A stretch of 64,000 bases of DNA from the NCBI GenBank assembly GCA_034509425.1, contig JAVTVJ010000033.1:7375001-7439000 (forward strand), given 5' to 3'. A program made the position numbers and the translations under genes. Source of the DNA: Eopsaltria australis (Eukaryota; Chordata; Aves; Passeriformes; Petroicidae). Positions 49,648 through 61,500 of the stretch are shown here, in pieces (the stretch's first letter is position 1; every line of letters begins with the position of its first letter). The notes below the pieces were generated by a model. It did no database searches and was not told the DNA's origin. It saw only the letters and a list, made by a program, of their open reading frames with translations.

Positions 49648-49729
49648 TTGGATTCTGAATTTTCACTGTCGAATCTGGCTCTGGATGCGGTTTATGAACA
49701 ACTTGTGTGCATACTTGTTCTGTCAAAAT
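49648..49729 (-). CDS. NBEA: Neurobeachin exon F (82 nt)
   Basis: Starts in phase 0 with ILTEQVCTQVVHKPHPEPD then STVKIQNP, ending after the first base of a Met codon (A|TG). Acceptor GTTTTAG|ATTTTG, donor CCAA|GTAAGG. The HKPHPEPDSTVKIQNP loop is typical of neurobeachin. It was too short to stand out as an open frame and was found by continuity with its neighbours. Confidence 0.94.
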
Positions 49730-51726
49730 CTAAAACAGAATATTAATATAATACTAATATAATAACTTCCTTTTAACATTTTTAATCAAACACTACAGTA
49801 TTTCTTTGTTCATTTTAAAATTTGTTAAGAACATTTACCGTGGTCACATGAAAATTCATATTAAAAGTTACGTAAAATATTTTAAATCTTGAAGAATGGA
49901 ATAATGCAATTCCTCTATATCTATAAAGATTTTCATGGCTGTACTGTGGCTGATTAGCTAACCTTTGAGTTCATTGCCTAAATATAAAATAATGGTGTTT
50001 TAAAGATACTCCATTCATATTTCTCATATTGTTATACATTCAAAGATAAAAATATCTTTCACAAGCTACATACATCAATAATTATTATCATACATTTCAT
50101 CTATAACCAAACTAAATCATTCTTAAAACTGGGTTTGGTTTCCTCCAGCTATTAAAGAGTAAGAGTCAGAGATAGCATTCCATAGGAATAATCCTGGACT
50201 TCACATAACAAAGAAGACAGAACACTCTCCTGTTGCTTGAATTGTACCTGACAACATAATTAATCTGTATTGAGGCAACACCACAAACCTTTCACACTGG
50301 GATATCTGTCACTGGATGTGTGTATGCAACTTTATTTTTAAGAACAAGCTAAAAATTCACTGATATCAACACAGAATTCTCAGTAAGTACATTCAAGTAA
50401 ATGTGTTTCAAAATAATTTCCCTAGCCATATTTATTTTAAAGCAGAACTTTAGCTTACTCATTAAAAAATAATCAAATCAATGACAGTCATAAACACAGT
50501 ATCTTAGAAAAGGTCTTTACATATTGATATTTAAAATAGAATGCAAATATTCCCTTGTTTTTTATGAGAGAATATGGAAAATATCTGTTCCTTAGCAAAT
50601 CTTCTGTACTTACAGCACTTAACCCCATTTTCCTCCTTTCCTCTGGCTATTTTTCAAACATAAATGCCTATGGATGCTGAACTCCATGAGGACTTTGATT
50701 ATGTCAATGAGTTATGCATTTTCTGAGAATACCAGTCACAGAAGTTCTCAGAAAAATGAATGCAGGAATTCGGCTCTGAGACCTAAGTGGCCATACCATA
50801 AAAAGCAACGTGCAGTAAAAAAGAACTTGACATCTAAGTCACTGGCAAATAGATGATGTTTAGGATTTAACAATCATAGGGGAACAATTTTCTACATTAT
50901 TCAGACATAGAACCCTAAAAAACAAGCACTCCTCTAGTCTCTTTTTTCTCTTCTGGAACCGACTCTGAGGATCTAGTCATTAAATCTATTTGTGACTAAA
51001 AAAACACTAAAAATCTTTCTAGTGTGTAGTATTTTCAGAAATTGCAAGAGGTTCTATTCTAAGTCACCATTTTAGTAATAAATGAAGATTGAACATGAGC
51101 TTTATGCATGCAAGCATGAAGACATGGGTTTCAACCAACTTGATGTTCTCAATATTTTGCTTTCACAAAATTGCTCATCATCGAAACTGAAGTTTCTACA
51201 AGAACCAGGTAGAACAGCTGAATGCTTTGGGGTCATATTTGCCTCAAGCAGTATCTGCTACATAAAAGTGGCTGTGTTAGTTATCATTTGGCACAGTTAA
51301 AAAAGAAAAAAACAGTACTCTTCAAAGTTTTGTAAACTTGAAATGAATTACATTAAATAGAAAAAAGAAAAGAGTGAGAAAGAGGCATCTCTGAGTTCAG
51401 CACTTTCCATTTCAATGGAAACTCTCCAAACAATGCAGAAGTATGAGCAATTGGAGGTCTGCAGTAACTGTTGGGGTTTTTTTTGTGGAAAGCGACAAAC
51501 AACTTAAGTAACAGGATCTCTTCCATCAGAAGTGGAAAGTTTTATAGAGCCTATGTAAAAATTATGACATTGTTAATAAAAACATCTAAACCATGGCAAA
51601 ATACATTGTGAACCAAGAAGGACTTTCTCAAAATTTCTAAAATTTTTCTCAAAAGCCTTGAGAATCAGGACATTACAGAGCACAGATATTTCTAAGTCAA
51701 CAATCTTTACATTTAATAATTTGTAC
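49730..51726 (-). other. NBEA: Intron E-F
   Basis: 2.0 kb, AT-rich. I see no repeat family, extra exon or RNA gene. Confidence 0.7.
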
Positions 51727-51835
51727 CTCATAAAGCGTGTTGTATGTTGTAACGGTCACTGTATTTGTGTGCAGCATCAACCTTTCTCCAAGAAGTGTGA
51801 AAAGACTGTGAGTATGCATGATTTCAACCTTTCTC
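51727..51835 (-). CDS. NBEA: Neurobeachin exon E (109 nt)
   Basis: Completes Lys (AA|G) and reads RKVEIMHTHSLFTLLGERL then MLHTNTVTVTTYNTLYE, ending in phase 0. Acceptor CTTACAG|GAGAAA, donor GAG|GTACAA. The wording MHTHSLFTLLGERLMLHTN is neurobeachin's; LRBA has a different peptide at this place. It encodes alpha-solenoid helices. The frame stays open a little into the following intron, so the border was set by the GT and by the family sequence. Confidence 0.95.
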
Positions 51836-52237
51836 CTGTAAGAGAAAACAAAAACATTAGGCACATGCCAAGCATGTTGAGCATTTTTAAGTAAATGCAA
51901 GATAAAACCCAGAAGCCAAATATTTTGACGCTGTACTAAAAAGCTCCCAAGCTTGTTATTCTGTATATATCAGGAAATAGATATAATTTAAGATATTTCC
52001 CAAAATGAATGCAATTTTACAAATATACAAAGGTTCTTGGAAAACAATGTTGTGTTTAGGACGGGCTTTTATATTAAAAAAATCACACACTGCTCTCAAA
52101 GTCAACTCCTTCTATCTTACTCAGGGTAAGAAAGTTCAAGATGTGCACAGGCTGGTTAAAATGTGATCACTGAAGAACACAACTTTTGTCACATCACAAG
52201 AACTCAGGACAATCCAACTTCATATTTTCCAGCATTA

Positions 52238-52320
52238 ATCCCAGAATCCCAGAATTGGCTAGGTTGGAAGCACCCAGGGTGGGTGATCTGGGCCAGCCTC
52301 CCTCAAATTGCTCAAGCAAT
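52238..52320 (-). mobile_element. CR1 LINE 3'-end scrap
   Basis: The plus strand reads CCCAGAATCCCAGAATTGGC and then AGGTTGGAAGCACCCAGG and GGCCAGCCTCCCTCAAATTG, the reverse complement of a CR1 3' tail. It is too short to assign a subfamily. Confidence 0.7.
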
Positions 52321-53822
52321 CTGCATGTGCTAATACTCATTTATTTATCTATGGATTTTCAGTACCATCTTTCTTCTTTATATATCATTCTCTCAGGAAG
52401 CCAAAATAATTAAATCCTGGAATAACACATGTTGCAGTGAAAAAGAAATAAATCCTGAAAAGTTATGAAATTTTATGTGATTGAAGCGTATTACATATCT
52501 GGGATCCAAAACTACTCAAATCTTAAAAAGTGGAAAAGGAAGCAGCTCAGGTCAATGAATTCCCCTTGTCCCTAAACTCCACCCTTTTAAAATGGGATAT
52601 AACATCATAAATAGAGTACTTCTCATACTTTGCAACATTAGATTTACCTACTGCTATAATGGATATTAAATAAAAATAAATAATAATCTATATTAAAGCA
52701 GTAGGAAAATTTAAATAGGATGCAGTAAAGTTTCCAAAAATGTTACGCATTCAAAAGCTAAGAAAATTTTTTCATGATTACTAGTGAAAATAACACATAA
52801 ACTATATGGGTTCATTCTAGAACTTTTGAAATTAATAGATTATGTTATAATTTTCAAAGCACCATGAAAAAAAGAGGCGACAACTTGCAACAGTGTGTGC
52901 TTTTCTATGCACAGAGAGAGCTCATGAGTTACTTATGAGAAAACCTACAGGTATTCAACCCTTTAAGGTATGCTTTAGCACAAAGAAGTAGAAATCCATT
53001 GGGAGGTTTAAATGTGCAGGTAAAACCCGAAGTAAACAACAGACTATTATTTCAAGTGCTGGCATAGAAAGAATCAAATATGGCAGAAAAGGAAAAAAAC
53101 CAGGATTTTGTCAGCTGTTAAGGTTAGACAAAGTCTATCATCAGAGGTCACAAAGAAAAATCAATTAAGTTATTCAGGCTCTCATCTAACACATTACTGG
53201 TCATTTCTGAGAATCAATTACTTCCACTCTGTAGCTTCATCTGCCATGCATATATTACGAACTACAGCAACAGTAATTGGTTTAGTACCTACACATTTGT
53301 TAGTAATATTGTATTGCTTTAGATTGCATAAATCATGTAACATCTTTTTATGCAATTCTGCTTCAGTGTATTACAATGCAGTACCTGTTTCCTGTACTGT
53401 GAAACAGGAATATAAATGCTTTATAATTTTATGTAGCTTATAATTTGGTAACTGCTGAGAATTTCCTGTGGTTGACTTCCATTTTATAAAGTCATGTGTA
53501 TGCACACTCATATATGTGAACAAAAAGACAGAAGCACTAGCTGTAAAACATGAAATGGAAGGGTGTTTTTACTTGCTAAAATCTACATAAAATATGCACA
53601 TTTGCAGATGTTCAGATGTCTAAAAATTTAAAGAAAACTTTGAAAGTTACACAGACTATTCAAGGGGATTTCAATCACTCCAATTACATGAAAAATAAAG
53701 TTAATTTTTGCTAAGTACGTATGTTCACTCAACAATGGAAACTACATTGATATATCCATAATTGCAAGTAGAAGTTAAACTAAAATTTCAGCTTCTGAAA
53801 ATTCCCTTTTCTTTTTTTGTAA

Positions 53823-54425
53823 CCACAGAATCTTAGAATATGCTGAGTTATGAGGGACCTACACGGATCACCAAGTCCAACTCCTGGCCCTGCACAGCAC
53901 CATCCCCAAGAGTTACACCCCGTGCCTGAGAGTACTGTCCAAACATTTCTTGAACTCTGTCAGTCTTGGTGCTGCGACCACTTCCCCAGGGAGACTGTTC
54001 CAGTGCCTAACCTCCCTCTGGGTGAAAATCTTTTTCCTGATGTCCAGCCTAAACTTCCCTTGTTTCAGCTTCATGCTGTTTTCTTCTGTCCTGTCACTGG
54101 TCACCACAGGGAAGAGATCAATGCCTGCCCCTCCTCTTCCCCTCATGAGGAAGTTGCAGATGCAGTGAAGTCCCCACTCAGTCTCCTCCAGGCTGAACAG
54201 ACCAAGAGACCTCAGGCACTCCTCATACGGCTTCCTCTCAAGGCCTTTCACCACCCTTGTGGCCCTCCTTTAAACACCCTTCAATAGTTTAATGTCTTCC
54301 TTATATTTTGGTGCCCAAAGCTGCATGCAGCACTTGAGGTGAGGCCACCCCAGTGCAGAGCAGAGGGGCAATCCCCTCCCTTGCCCAGCTGGCGATGCTG
54401 TGCTTGATGCACCCAAGGCATATTT
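53823..54425 (-). mobile_element. CR1 LINE copy, 5'-truncated, minus strand
   Basis: About 600 bp of an avian CR1 retrotransposon in the same orientation as the host gene. The minus strand from 54254 to 53913 still has an open frame of 113 codons matching the end of the CR1 reverse transcriptase ORF: LRSLGLFSLEETEWGL, FRLDIRKKIFTQREVRHWNS, LPGEVVAAP, LTEFKKCLDS. The 3' end is at 53823, where the plus strand starts CCACAGAATCTTAGAATATG, a decayed form of the ATTCTRTG terminus. The copy starts 5'-truncated near 54425. It is a pseudogene fragment, not a mobile unit by itself. Confidence 0.95.
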
Positions 54426-55613
54426 TGCTACTTGATTTTTCTGGATAAGTGATAAATATTTTAAACAAATGTATTTATCTGGATACAACCAGGCTTCTGA
54501 CAAGTCAAACCTTCATCTGGTGTATCATACTTAATCCAACTCCTAGCAACGTGAATGATTTCTAGTAAGTAATGTTTGAAAAATCCTTGGAGATTCTTGA
54601 GTGGACTATCAATTTGTTTTATTAATTCCCAGAACAGTATTTGACTTATTGGATCCCAAAGGAAAAATCCCATTTAGAAGCATATTCTCGGCTGTCTCTC
54701 AATTATACAGTCATACTTTATTGATCTTACTGAGAAAAGCATTTCTAGCAACACCACACTCTGGCTGGGCTCCTACCTCCTTTCTCTTCAAATGAGGTTT
54801 ACATCATGAAGTCTCTTGTGAAGCATGTGGTTAATTTTTATAATACACAGCCTCCCACTAAAATGCCATTTTGGGCTAATCCCAGCAGGGATCTTAACAC
54901 CACACGTAGAAGGGGAAAAATGAGCAACAGCAGGCTATGCAGCACTGCATGATTGTTAATGCTTCCTTGACACTATAATATGGAAGATCAGACTAAGTAA
55001 ACCCATTTCATGACATCAGGTCTTTTTAAATGGGAATATTTCTTGCTGCCACATTTTCTATGTGAGTATTTCTTGCACAGAGATATGTCCTTACCATCTT
55101 CTTTTTAAATACCACTTCCTTGATGTAAGTGCTTTTCCTTCTGAAACACTCCCATGTCAATAAAATATTCTATTTAATTTTTCCCATCCTTCTAAAACTA
55201 TTTTTAGAAATGCTGCCCTGAAAATTTTATTGCAATGACACTGATAATTCCAGAAACAAATTTTAGATCACACTCATATGTTTCCTGTTAATTTTAGTTG
55301 AACATGCAATCTATAGTTATAGGATCTATTTCTGGAAGATGTTTTTCCCTTGTTTTAAGACTTGAGTTTCAGCATATTGTGTATTTGAAAGATAACCAAT
55401 GCATCATTTCAAACACCATAGTAATAGCAAGCTAACTGAAAAATAAAAATTTATCTGATTCATAAATGTAACAGTGAACAAATTATTAATCAGAAAACCT
55501 AATAATTTGAAGTAATTTCTAAAGATCGACAAAGAATATACAGTAATCATGACACAAAGACAAGAACTGTGAACTTAAATACACCAATACAAAAAGTTTT
55601 AAATGATACTTAC

Positions 55614-55706
55614 TTATGACCCAAATGTTTAAGAAAATATCCAAGGACCTTCAAAGCTTGCACCCATATACTTTCACTTTTGGAAGCCAATAACTTATAA
55701 ATTACT
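55614..55706 (-). CDS. NBEA: Neurobeachin exon D (93 nt)
   Basis: Completes the Arg codon (CG|A) and reads VIYKLLASKSESIWVQALK then VLGYFLKHLGH, ending two bases into a Lys codon (AA|G). Acceptor GTTTTAG|AGTAAT, donor CATAA|GTAAGT, a consensus donor. It encodes another alpha-solenoid repeat. The SESIWVQALKVLGYF wording separates it from LRBA, which reads differently here. Confidence 0.95.
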
Positions 55707-57458
55707 CTAAAACAGAAAAACAAATTCAAGCTCAAACATCAAATACATAGATTGTATTACTAAACATCACATATATAGCTTGTATTTCACTGAACAAGGA
55801 TATTTATTAAGAAATAATAAAAATAACGATTTACACAAAAATAGAAGGATATACTGAAAGAATCAAGTGCAGCGTAAGAGCTCAACTATAAATTATTGAG
55901 GTTGGAGACATGGCGTAGTTTGGTTCAGTTCAATGTTTTGTATCAGAAAGTAACATCTTACCCTATACTTCTCTCTTGGAACAACCAAATAAAAGGCAGT
56001 CTGAGCAGTTGTAGCTTAGGACAAGAGAAGCAGATTGGAACACATAAGGTTATATCCTGGAGTACCTGGGTGCCAGTGAAAAATCTCCTTTCACTACACC
56101 CTCTGTTTTTAAATCCTGGATTTTAAAAAAGTGTCTCAAATATTAATTAATCTAATTATTACATATTTAATTAATATGCTATGTTTAAACACAAAATCTG
56201 CATTCTTTCAGAAAGGAAACCAGCCTTGATCTGAAGGCAGAAAATATTACCCTTCCCTTGCACTGTTCTGCAAAAAATTTTTGAATTTAAATTTTGAATT
56301 TAAATTTTTGAATTTAAATTTTATTTTCCCATTAGAATTAGCTTGGCTTCAGCTTTTAGACATTCTTTCTAGTCTTTCCCCACTAAAGAGTGCTTTAGCA
56401 GACAATATCTTCCTCTTTTGAAATGAATGATGCTATTACCAAATGAGCTCTGGGGCTTTTGTCCTCTGATAACTTAGGCAAATGAACCTCTAATTTTACA
56501 TAAGGCTTTGGGAGTGGTTAGTTTGTTTTTTAATACTTAAAAGTTGCAATTCTGTGCATTCTCCCCTCTTCTACAACACAGACTTTTAAACATAAAAACA
56601 GCATCATCAAACACTTTTAACATCAGTACCACAAATGTTACCTAAAGATGTCTTCAGTCTTCCAGATCAGACTTACCTTTCTTTGAACAACTATAGGCAG
56701 AGAGCAAAGTCCTAACCATGAGTCCTCCCTTCAACTAGCACTGTCATTCAAACAGCTTTAAATACACATCTTTGCACAAAGATCTTAGCATTTAGGCTAA
56801 AATGGAGTTTGAATCTATCAAGTAGTAGATACTGTAGGGTTTTTTCCATTTTACAAGTCCCTTGTATTTTCCAAAGTATTTTCAGAACAGCACAAAATAA
56901 AATTCCATAGTAAATATTAAACTATTAACAAGAAAATTATTAGCCCCTGAAAAAAATTATATTACCAAGTTAGGCATAAAACCCCAACAAAAGTAACACT
57001 TCTTTGGGAATTATCAGTTATTAATTTCACAGCTAAACAGACAAACACACGAATTCCACACTTTTCAGACAGAATTTGACAGGCTGGGGCACAATTTCTT
57101 ATTTTCCTCTTCTTCTTCCCAGAGAATGTTAAACATACAAAGAAAGAATATTTCAAATTATTCTGAAATAGATACATGGCTATTTGATGTATCTTGTTAA
57201 TTATATATTCTATTTGAGACTGCAAAGCAAGTAAAATAGTACAGCTATTTTGAAATATCATAATGATAATCTTAAGTGGAAATTCTTTTTTTCCTCCAGC
57301 TTATTGAAATCACTCATTTTGTCAAAAAATAAAGCCCAATTTAATGAAATAGCAGTTTAAAAGATCAGCACATGTGATATTTATGCGAAGAAGAAGCAAA
57401 CTGGAGAGTGATGACACTGGAACTACTTTAAAGGTATTTTCTCACTTCACTGTCTTAC
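55707..57458 (-). other. NBEA: Intron C-D
   Basis: 1.75 kb, AT-rich. It contains a short tandem AT repeat at 56278-56325 (three copies of a GAATTTAAATTTT-like unit). No transposon or RNA gene is recognised. Confidence 0.75.
56278..56325. repeat. Short tandem repeat of a palindromic AT unit
   Basis: Three copies of a GAATTTAAATTTT(T) unit with 13- and 14-bp spacing. Each copy carries the perfect 10-bp palindrome AATTTAAATT. It is probably a young local tandem duplication in intron C-D. Confidence 0.8.
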
Positions 57459-57556
57459 CGTATCCCATTTCTCTGATCAAAGGCAGGTATCATGGATGCT
57501 GGATGTTCGGACATTAGTGCCACTAGCAGCTGCAGCACATCATGAATATTTTCATC
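57459..57556 (-). CDS. NBEA: Neurobeachin exon C (98 nt)
   Basis: Reads [20 protein letters not shown] followed by [12 protein letters not shown] and two bases of an Arg codon (CG|A). Acceptor TCATACAG|GATGAA, donor TACG|GTAAGA. This is one of the most conserved stretches of the neurobeachin/LRBA alpha-solenoid, and the [18 protein letters not shown] wording fits NBEA. The exon is separated from exon B by the unusually short in-frame 108-bp intron. Confidence 0.95.
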
Positions 57557-57664
57557 CTGTATGACAAGCATCAATGTTATTCTACAAACTAACCTCAGCA
57601 GCAAGCTTCCCACAGAGCTAGTACAGTTAGTTACAATAAAAGGTAGGTAATTACAGAAATGTAC

Positions 57665-57727
57665 CTCATGCATTGTTAATAAGTAATTTAATATGCTCTG
57701 CAGTTCATCTTCTTTCACTCCTCGATC
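57665..57727 (-). CDS. NBEA: Neurobeachin exon B (63 nt)
   Basis: A 21-codon exon, phase 0 at both ends, reading [17 protein letters not shown] then TMHE, part of the N-terminal alpha-solenoid. The acceptor is CCCTTAG|GATCGA and the donor is GAG|GTACAT, a weaker donor than its neighbours. The intron that follows (57557-57664) is only 108 bp, is a multiple of three, and has no stop in the exon's frame, so splicing of this intron cannot be judged from the reading frame alone. Recognition of DENIHDV directly after MHE in the family fixes the border. Confidence 0.93.
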
Positions 57728-58438
57728 CTAAGGGAAAATAAAAAAAGGGCCATTATTTAGAGAAAATACATTCCTCAGGTTTGGGTAAGCAAACCTTGGA
57801 CCTAGTCAAATAATCCTACAGCTTTTTTATTTGAACCTAACAGACTAAATTCTCTTTATCATTCTACTGCTTTTCTTTATTACATTGACCGTTTAAAACA
57901 GTATGACGTCAGAGTCTTTTGGAGTGGGCCCTCAGATACTACAAACTATTACTGTTACTCCTCCAGTTTGTGAGACAGAACAGAAAATACTGGTTTTCAG
58001 TTTAGTCTCAAATATCCCTCAAAGAGTAGCATTCAGCTGTAACAGAGAGAATGTGTCCTACACCATTTCTACCAGTGGCAGAACCAAAAAGAAGGATAAA
58101 ACAAGAAGTAGCTTAGCAACTGCAATTATCTTTTGCATTTGACCATTTTATTGAAATTAAAAAAATATGACAATTAATTTAATTAAAACAAATTTTATAT
58201 ATTGAATATAAATATATTAAAGTTTAATAAAGTATACATGGCAGAGTTTCATGAGGTTAATAAGAAATTTTTTATGGATTTACTACTTCTCTGTTGATTA
58301 GAAGGATGTGCATGAACATTAAATTAACCAGAAAAAGACCCAATACTGAACAGATATTTCCAGTTTTCTACTATGAAAGATCGTATTACAAGTATATAAC
58401 AGATGTCAATGTTTTTACTCTGGCATAGACCATTTTAC
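57728..58438 (-). other. NBEA: Intron A-B
   Basis: 711 bp of AT-rich intron. I see no repeat family, RNA gene or extra exon in it. The 57903-58142 plus-strand open frame shows no known motif and is taken as chance. Confidence 0.75.
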
Positions 58439-58518
58439 CTTCAATATAAGTTGTTTCAAGAACAGAAGCATAAACGCCCTTAATGATATGATTTCTTTCT
58501 GGGAGGGCCGAGGACCAT
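58439..58518 (-). CDS. NBEA: Neurobeachin exon A (80 nt)
   Basis: First NBEA exon in the window. It enters after one base of an Asp codon (G|AT) and ends on a complete Lys codon (phase 0). It reads GPRPSQKEIISLRAFMLLF and then LKQLILK, helical-repeat sequence from the N-terminal alpha-solenoid (DUF4704-type) of neurobeachin. Acceptor TTCCAG|ATGG, donor AAG|GTAAAA. The next exon continues the protein without a gap, which supports both borders. LRBA has a similar but distinct sequence here. Confidence 0.94.
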
Positions 58519-61500
58519 CTGGAAGAAACAAAATATAGCACTTTTAAATATAAACTAATTCCTTTAATCACTGCAGTTTCTTAAGGAAATCACAGTTCCT
58601 ACAACAGATTTAGTACTCTAGCCTTATATAAAAGTTCATATTTGTAAATGATATCATTTCTAACCTTTCAGAATCACATTTTTCAGCACAATATATTTAA
58701 GAATAAGTGATGTTCCATTTGGAAAAAAGAAATCCATATTATCTTTAGTTTTTTAAAAGCAACAGAAAGATGAAAGATAGACAGCAATACCTGATAAACA
58801 ACTTGGAATGACTAAACCACTATGCTAAATACCCTCTGAATGAAAATCAACAGAGAAAGGATTTATGAAACACTAGTGGTAGCCATTACCAGAAACTAAA
58901 GCCATTTAACCAAAGAGAAACTACTATGCAAAGAAAATATTCAATTTAAACCAGGACAAAAAATGTAATCCATAATACCTTAAACAACTGTGCTTGATGA
59001 AGCGTATTATGAAAACAGAAATATCTAAAAAATCCAGAGCTCAAACAACTACAGTAATTTGAAACTAGTTCTATTGTATTTTCCATTCTCCTTTTTTTCA
59101 TAAATATTGAAGTTGAACTGGAAATTCTTTTGTTAAGCTCTTGCTTTTCAGACAATGCATGTCATAGTCAGTCTTAAATTTTTCACAGTAAAAATAAATG
59201 CAACTGAAATTATTTTTCCATCAGCGATTTCATCTTACACTGATAAACACAGATCAAAGTTAAAAAACAGTCTATGTCTCATTATTATTTCCAATACAGA
59301 TGAATAGAACATTTTAATTAAGATTTTCTAATTGTCTTTGGTGATGCTTTTTGAAGTGAAGCCACTGCTTTACACACAATAATTCAAGTTTGCAACAAGA
59401 GAAAACCTTAAGGTAAGGTATATTTGTTTCACTAGGAGGAACAAAAAGAGTGGCTAATACACTCAAGTTTTCTTCCCTGTTTAGGAGTAGAGAGAGGAGA
59501 ACTGTGTACTCATCAGAAAAAAGCAAATAAATCTCAAGCTCTCTACCCTAACTAAGGGTACTATAGTAAAAAAATAAAAAAGGTAGGCTTTGAAGATATA
59601 AGACTAGTTTATATTAATTAATTCTAGTGGCACCATGGAACATCTGTTTTCCACTGTAAAAAGAGAAGTCAGTTGGAGATAGATATATATATATACCTAA
59701 TTTTTTTTTGGTACTAGGTGCAATTACGTTAAATATTGCATGAATTTTAGCAATGGCGTGTTTGTTATCAACAAGCTATTTTTACATAATAAATATATCA
59801 ATATTATATTTTTATATAATTTAGCTATTTTTTCCCTAATTCTAATTGCATTTCAGGAGTTTCTTTGTACACCCTCTTTCCTCCTACACCTTACTGGGAT
59901 TCAATATCAGACAATATCTGAAAACCAGGACTAAAGAAACAAATTTGACATTTTGTCTTTTCTGAAAGACGGTAATTATGGAAACAGAACACAGGCAATG
60001 GGGAGGTCTGCAAAAGATTTCTATAACAGAAATTGTAAGGACATGTCAAAAGGAAGATATCCCAATCTAACTGGGAGCATCTTCAAAAACATGTGAGTTT
60101 TATACTACTTCTTCTCTCCCTGGAGATGTGTGACAACCTTGAAAAGGGTTCTTCAACATGCAAAGGATACCAAAGGAGTTGTTGCTTGCAGGCTATGTGC
60201 CAAGCCGGTAAAGGGTAATTTTCCCTTCAGTCATCCAGGACTACTTATTCCTTGCATTTTAGCTGGGTCATGAAGCTTCACTGCTCTAGAATCAGAAAAA
60301 GGGGACAGCTGCTACCCAAAAGACTTCATTAGTTTCAAAAATTAAAAGAGGACTGGCAAGGAAAAATAAGACAGGCTGGAGAAACTGGAGGGTATGTAAC
60401 CACCAGACAGCTACAAAGAATGCAAGAAAGGACTGCAGCAATATCATGCAAGGATCATCTGACACAGACTGAACGGAATTAAATAAATAAGAAGTTCTAA
60501 AGCTACCTAAAGCAGATTTTCCACTATAATTTTTTATATCATCACAGTTTTTTACTTCATTACTAATTGAATGACTTGAACTACATTCCTAGTTGAAGAT
60601 TTATTTTAAAAAATGTATAATTGACCAAAGGTTTAATTTATGCTATAATTTTAAAAAGTATGTATTATCCACACATATACTGAGGCAAAGAAAGAAAAGT
60701 AGATGTTGTTTTTCAACTCAAATATTGCAAAGTAGTTTTGTTTACTGTCTATTAATCTTTGTGCCCATCACTGCATATAGACAATTCAGTGTCACCATTA
60801 CTCGGACACCGATAATCAGCACTGATAAAGAGTAAAGCCAAGTTCAATGAAATCAACTATGAACATAATCATTTCAAAATCTGGTACAGCACCCATAAAT
60901 CCCTAATACAAAATAATAATATACTTTTCAACTGGCAAAGAGAAAGGATGCCTCCCTTATCCCACACGATGATGAGTCACTGAAGCATTTCCTGCTTTTA
61001 GATTTCTTTATGTATGTATTTTTCACATAGAGCCCATCATTTGCGTCAGATTTTTTAAAATATACACTCATAATAAGAGTTAGCTTTATCCAGACAAAAA
61101 TAAATGAAAAAAATTATAATTTCATCCAATTCATTACAGCAGCATAGAGAAATTATAGGAGCATAAACCAGAAGTAAATAAGAGCGAATAAGTTAACATA
61201 TTCACAGACTTAAGTACGATCAGTACTGCTGTGAAAAAAAAATACAACAAAAACCTGATTGGGAGCTTTGTATAACGAAAATAATGATTACTAATTCTGT
61301 CTTTGGAAATAAAACATAGTGTTATCAGTTCTACCAGCAACCAAATGTAACATTCTTCCATCTGTTTTGATTCTTTTTAGTATGTAAAAAAGATTTTTCT
61401 AGTCCTTAAATTAATAAAACATGACACAGATAGCAGAATCTGATCTCCATGCACACATGAATAACATCACATGATGTGTGGATCACAGAGGAGCTGCTTT

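Larger units (their letters stand above)
51836..55613 (-). other. NBEA: Intron D-E
   Basis: 3.8 kb. It contains a 600-bp CR1 LINE copy (53823-54425) and a CR1 scrap (52238-52320). The rest is AT-rich with no further call. Several overlapping open frames around 53.8-54.3 kb belong to the CR1 copy. Confidence 0.8.

Noticed and set aside
53850..54287. Plus-strand 145-codon open frame that looks like a gene
   Set aside because: It is the antisense of the CR1 LINE copy; the real coding remnant is on the minus strand.
58439..58518. Assignment of the gene to LRBA
   Set aside because: LRBA shares the architecture, but exons E, H, I and J carry neurobeachin wording, and LRBA's long linker is unrelated to exon I.
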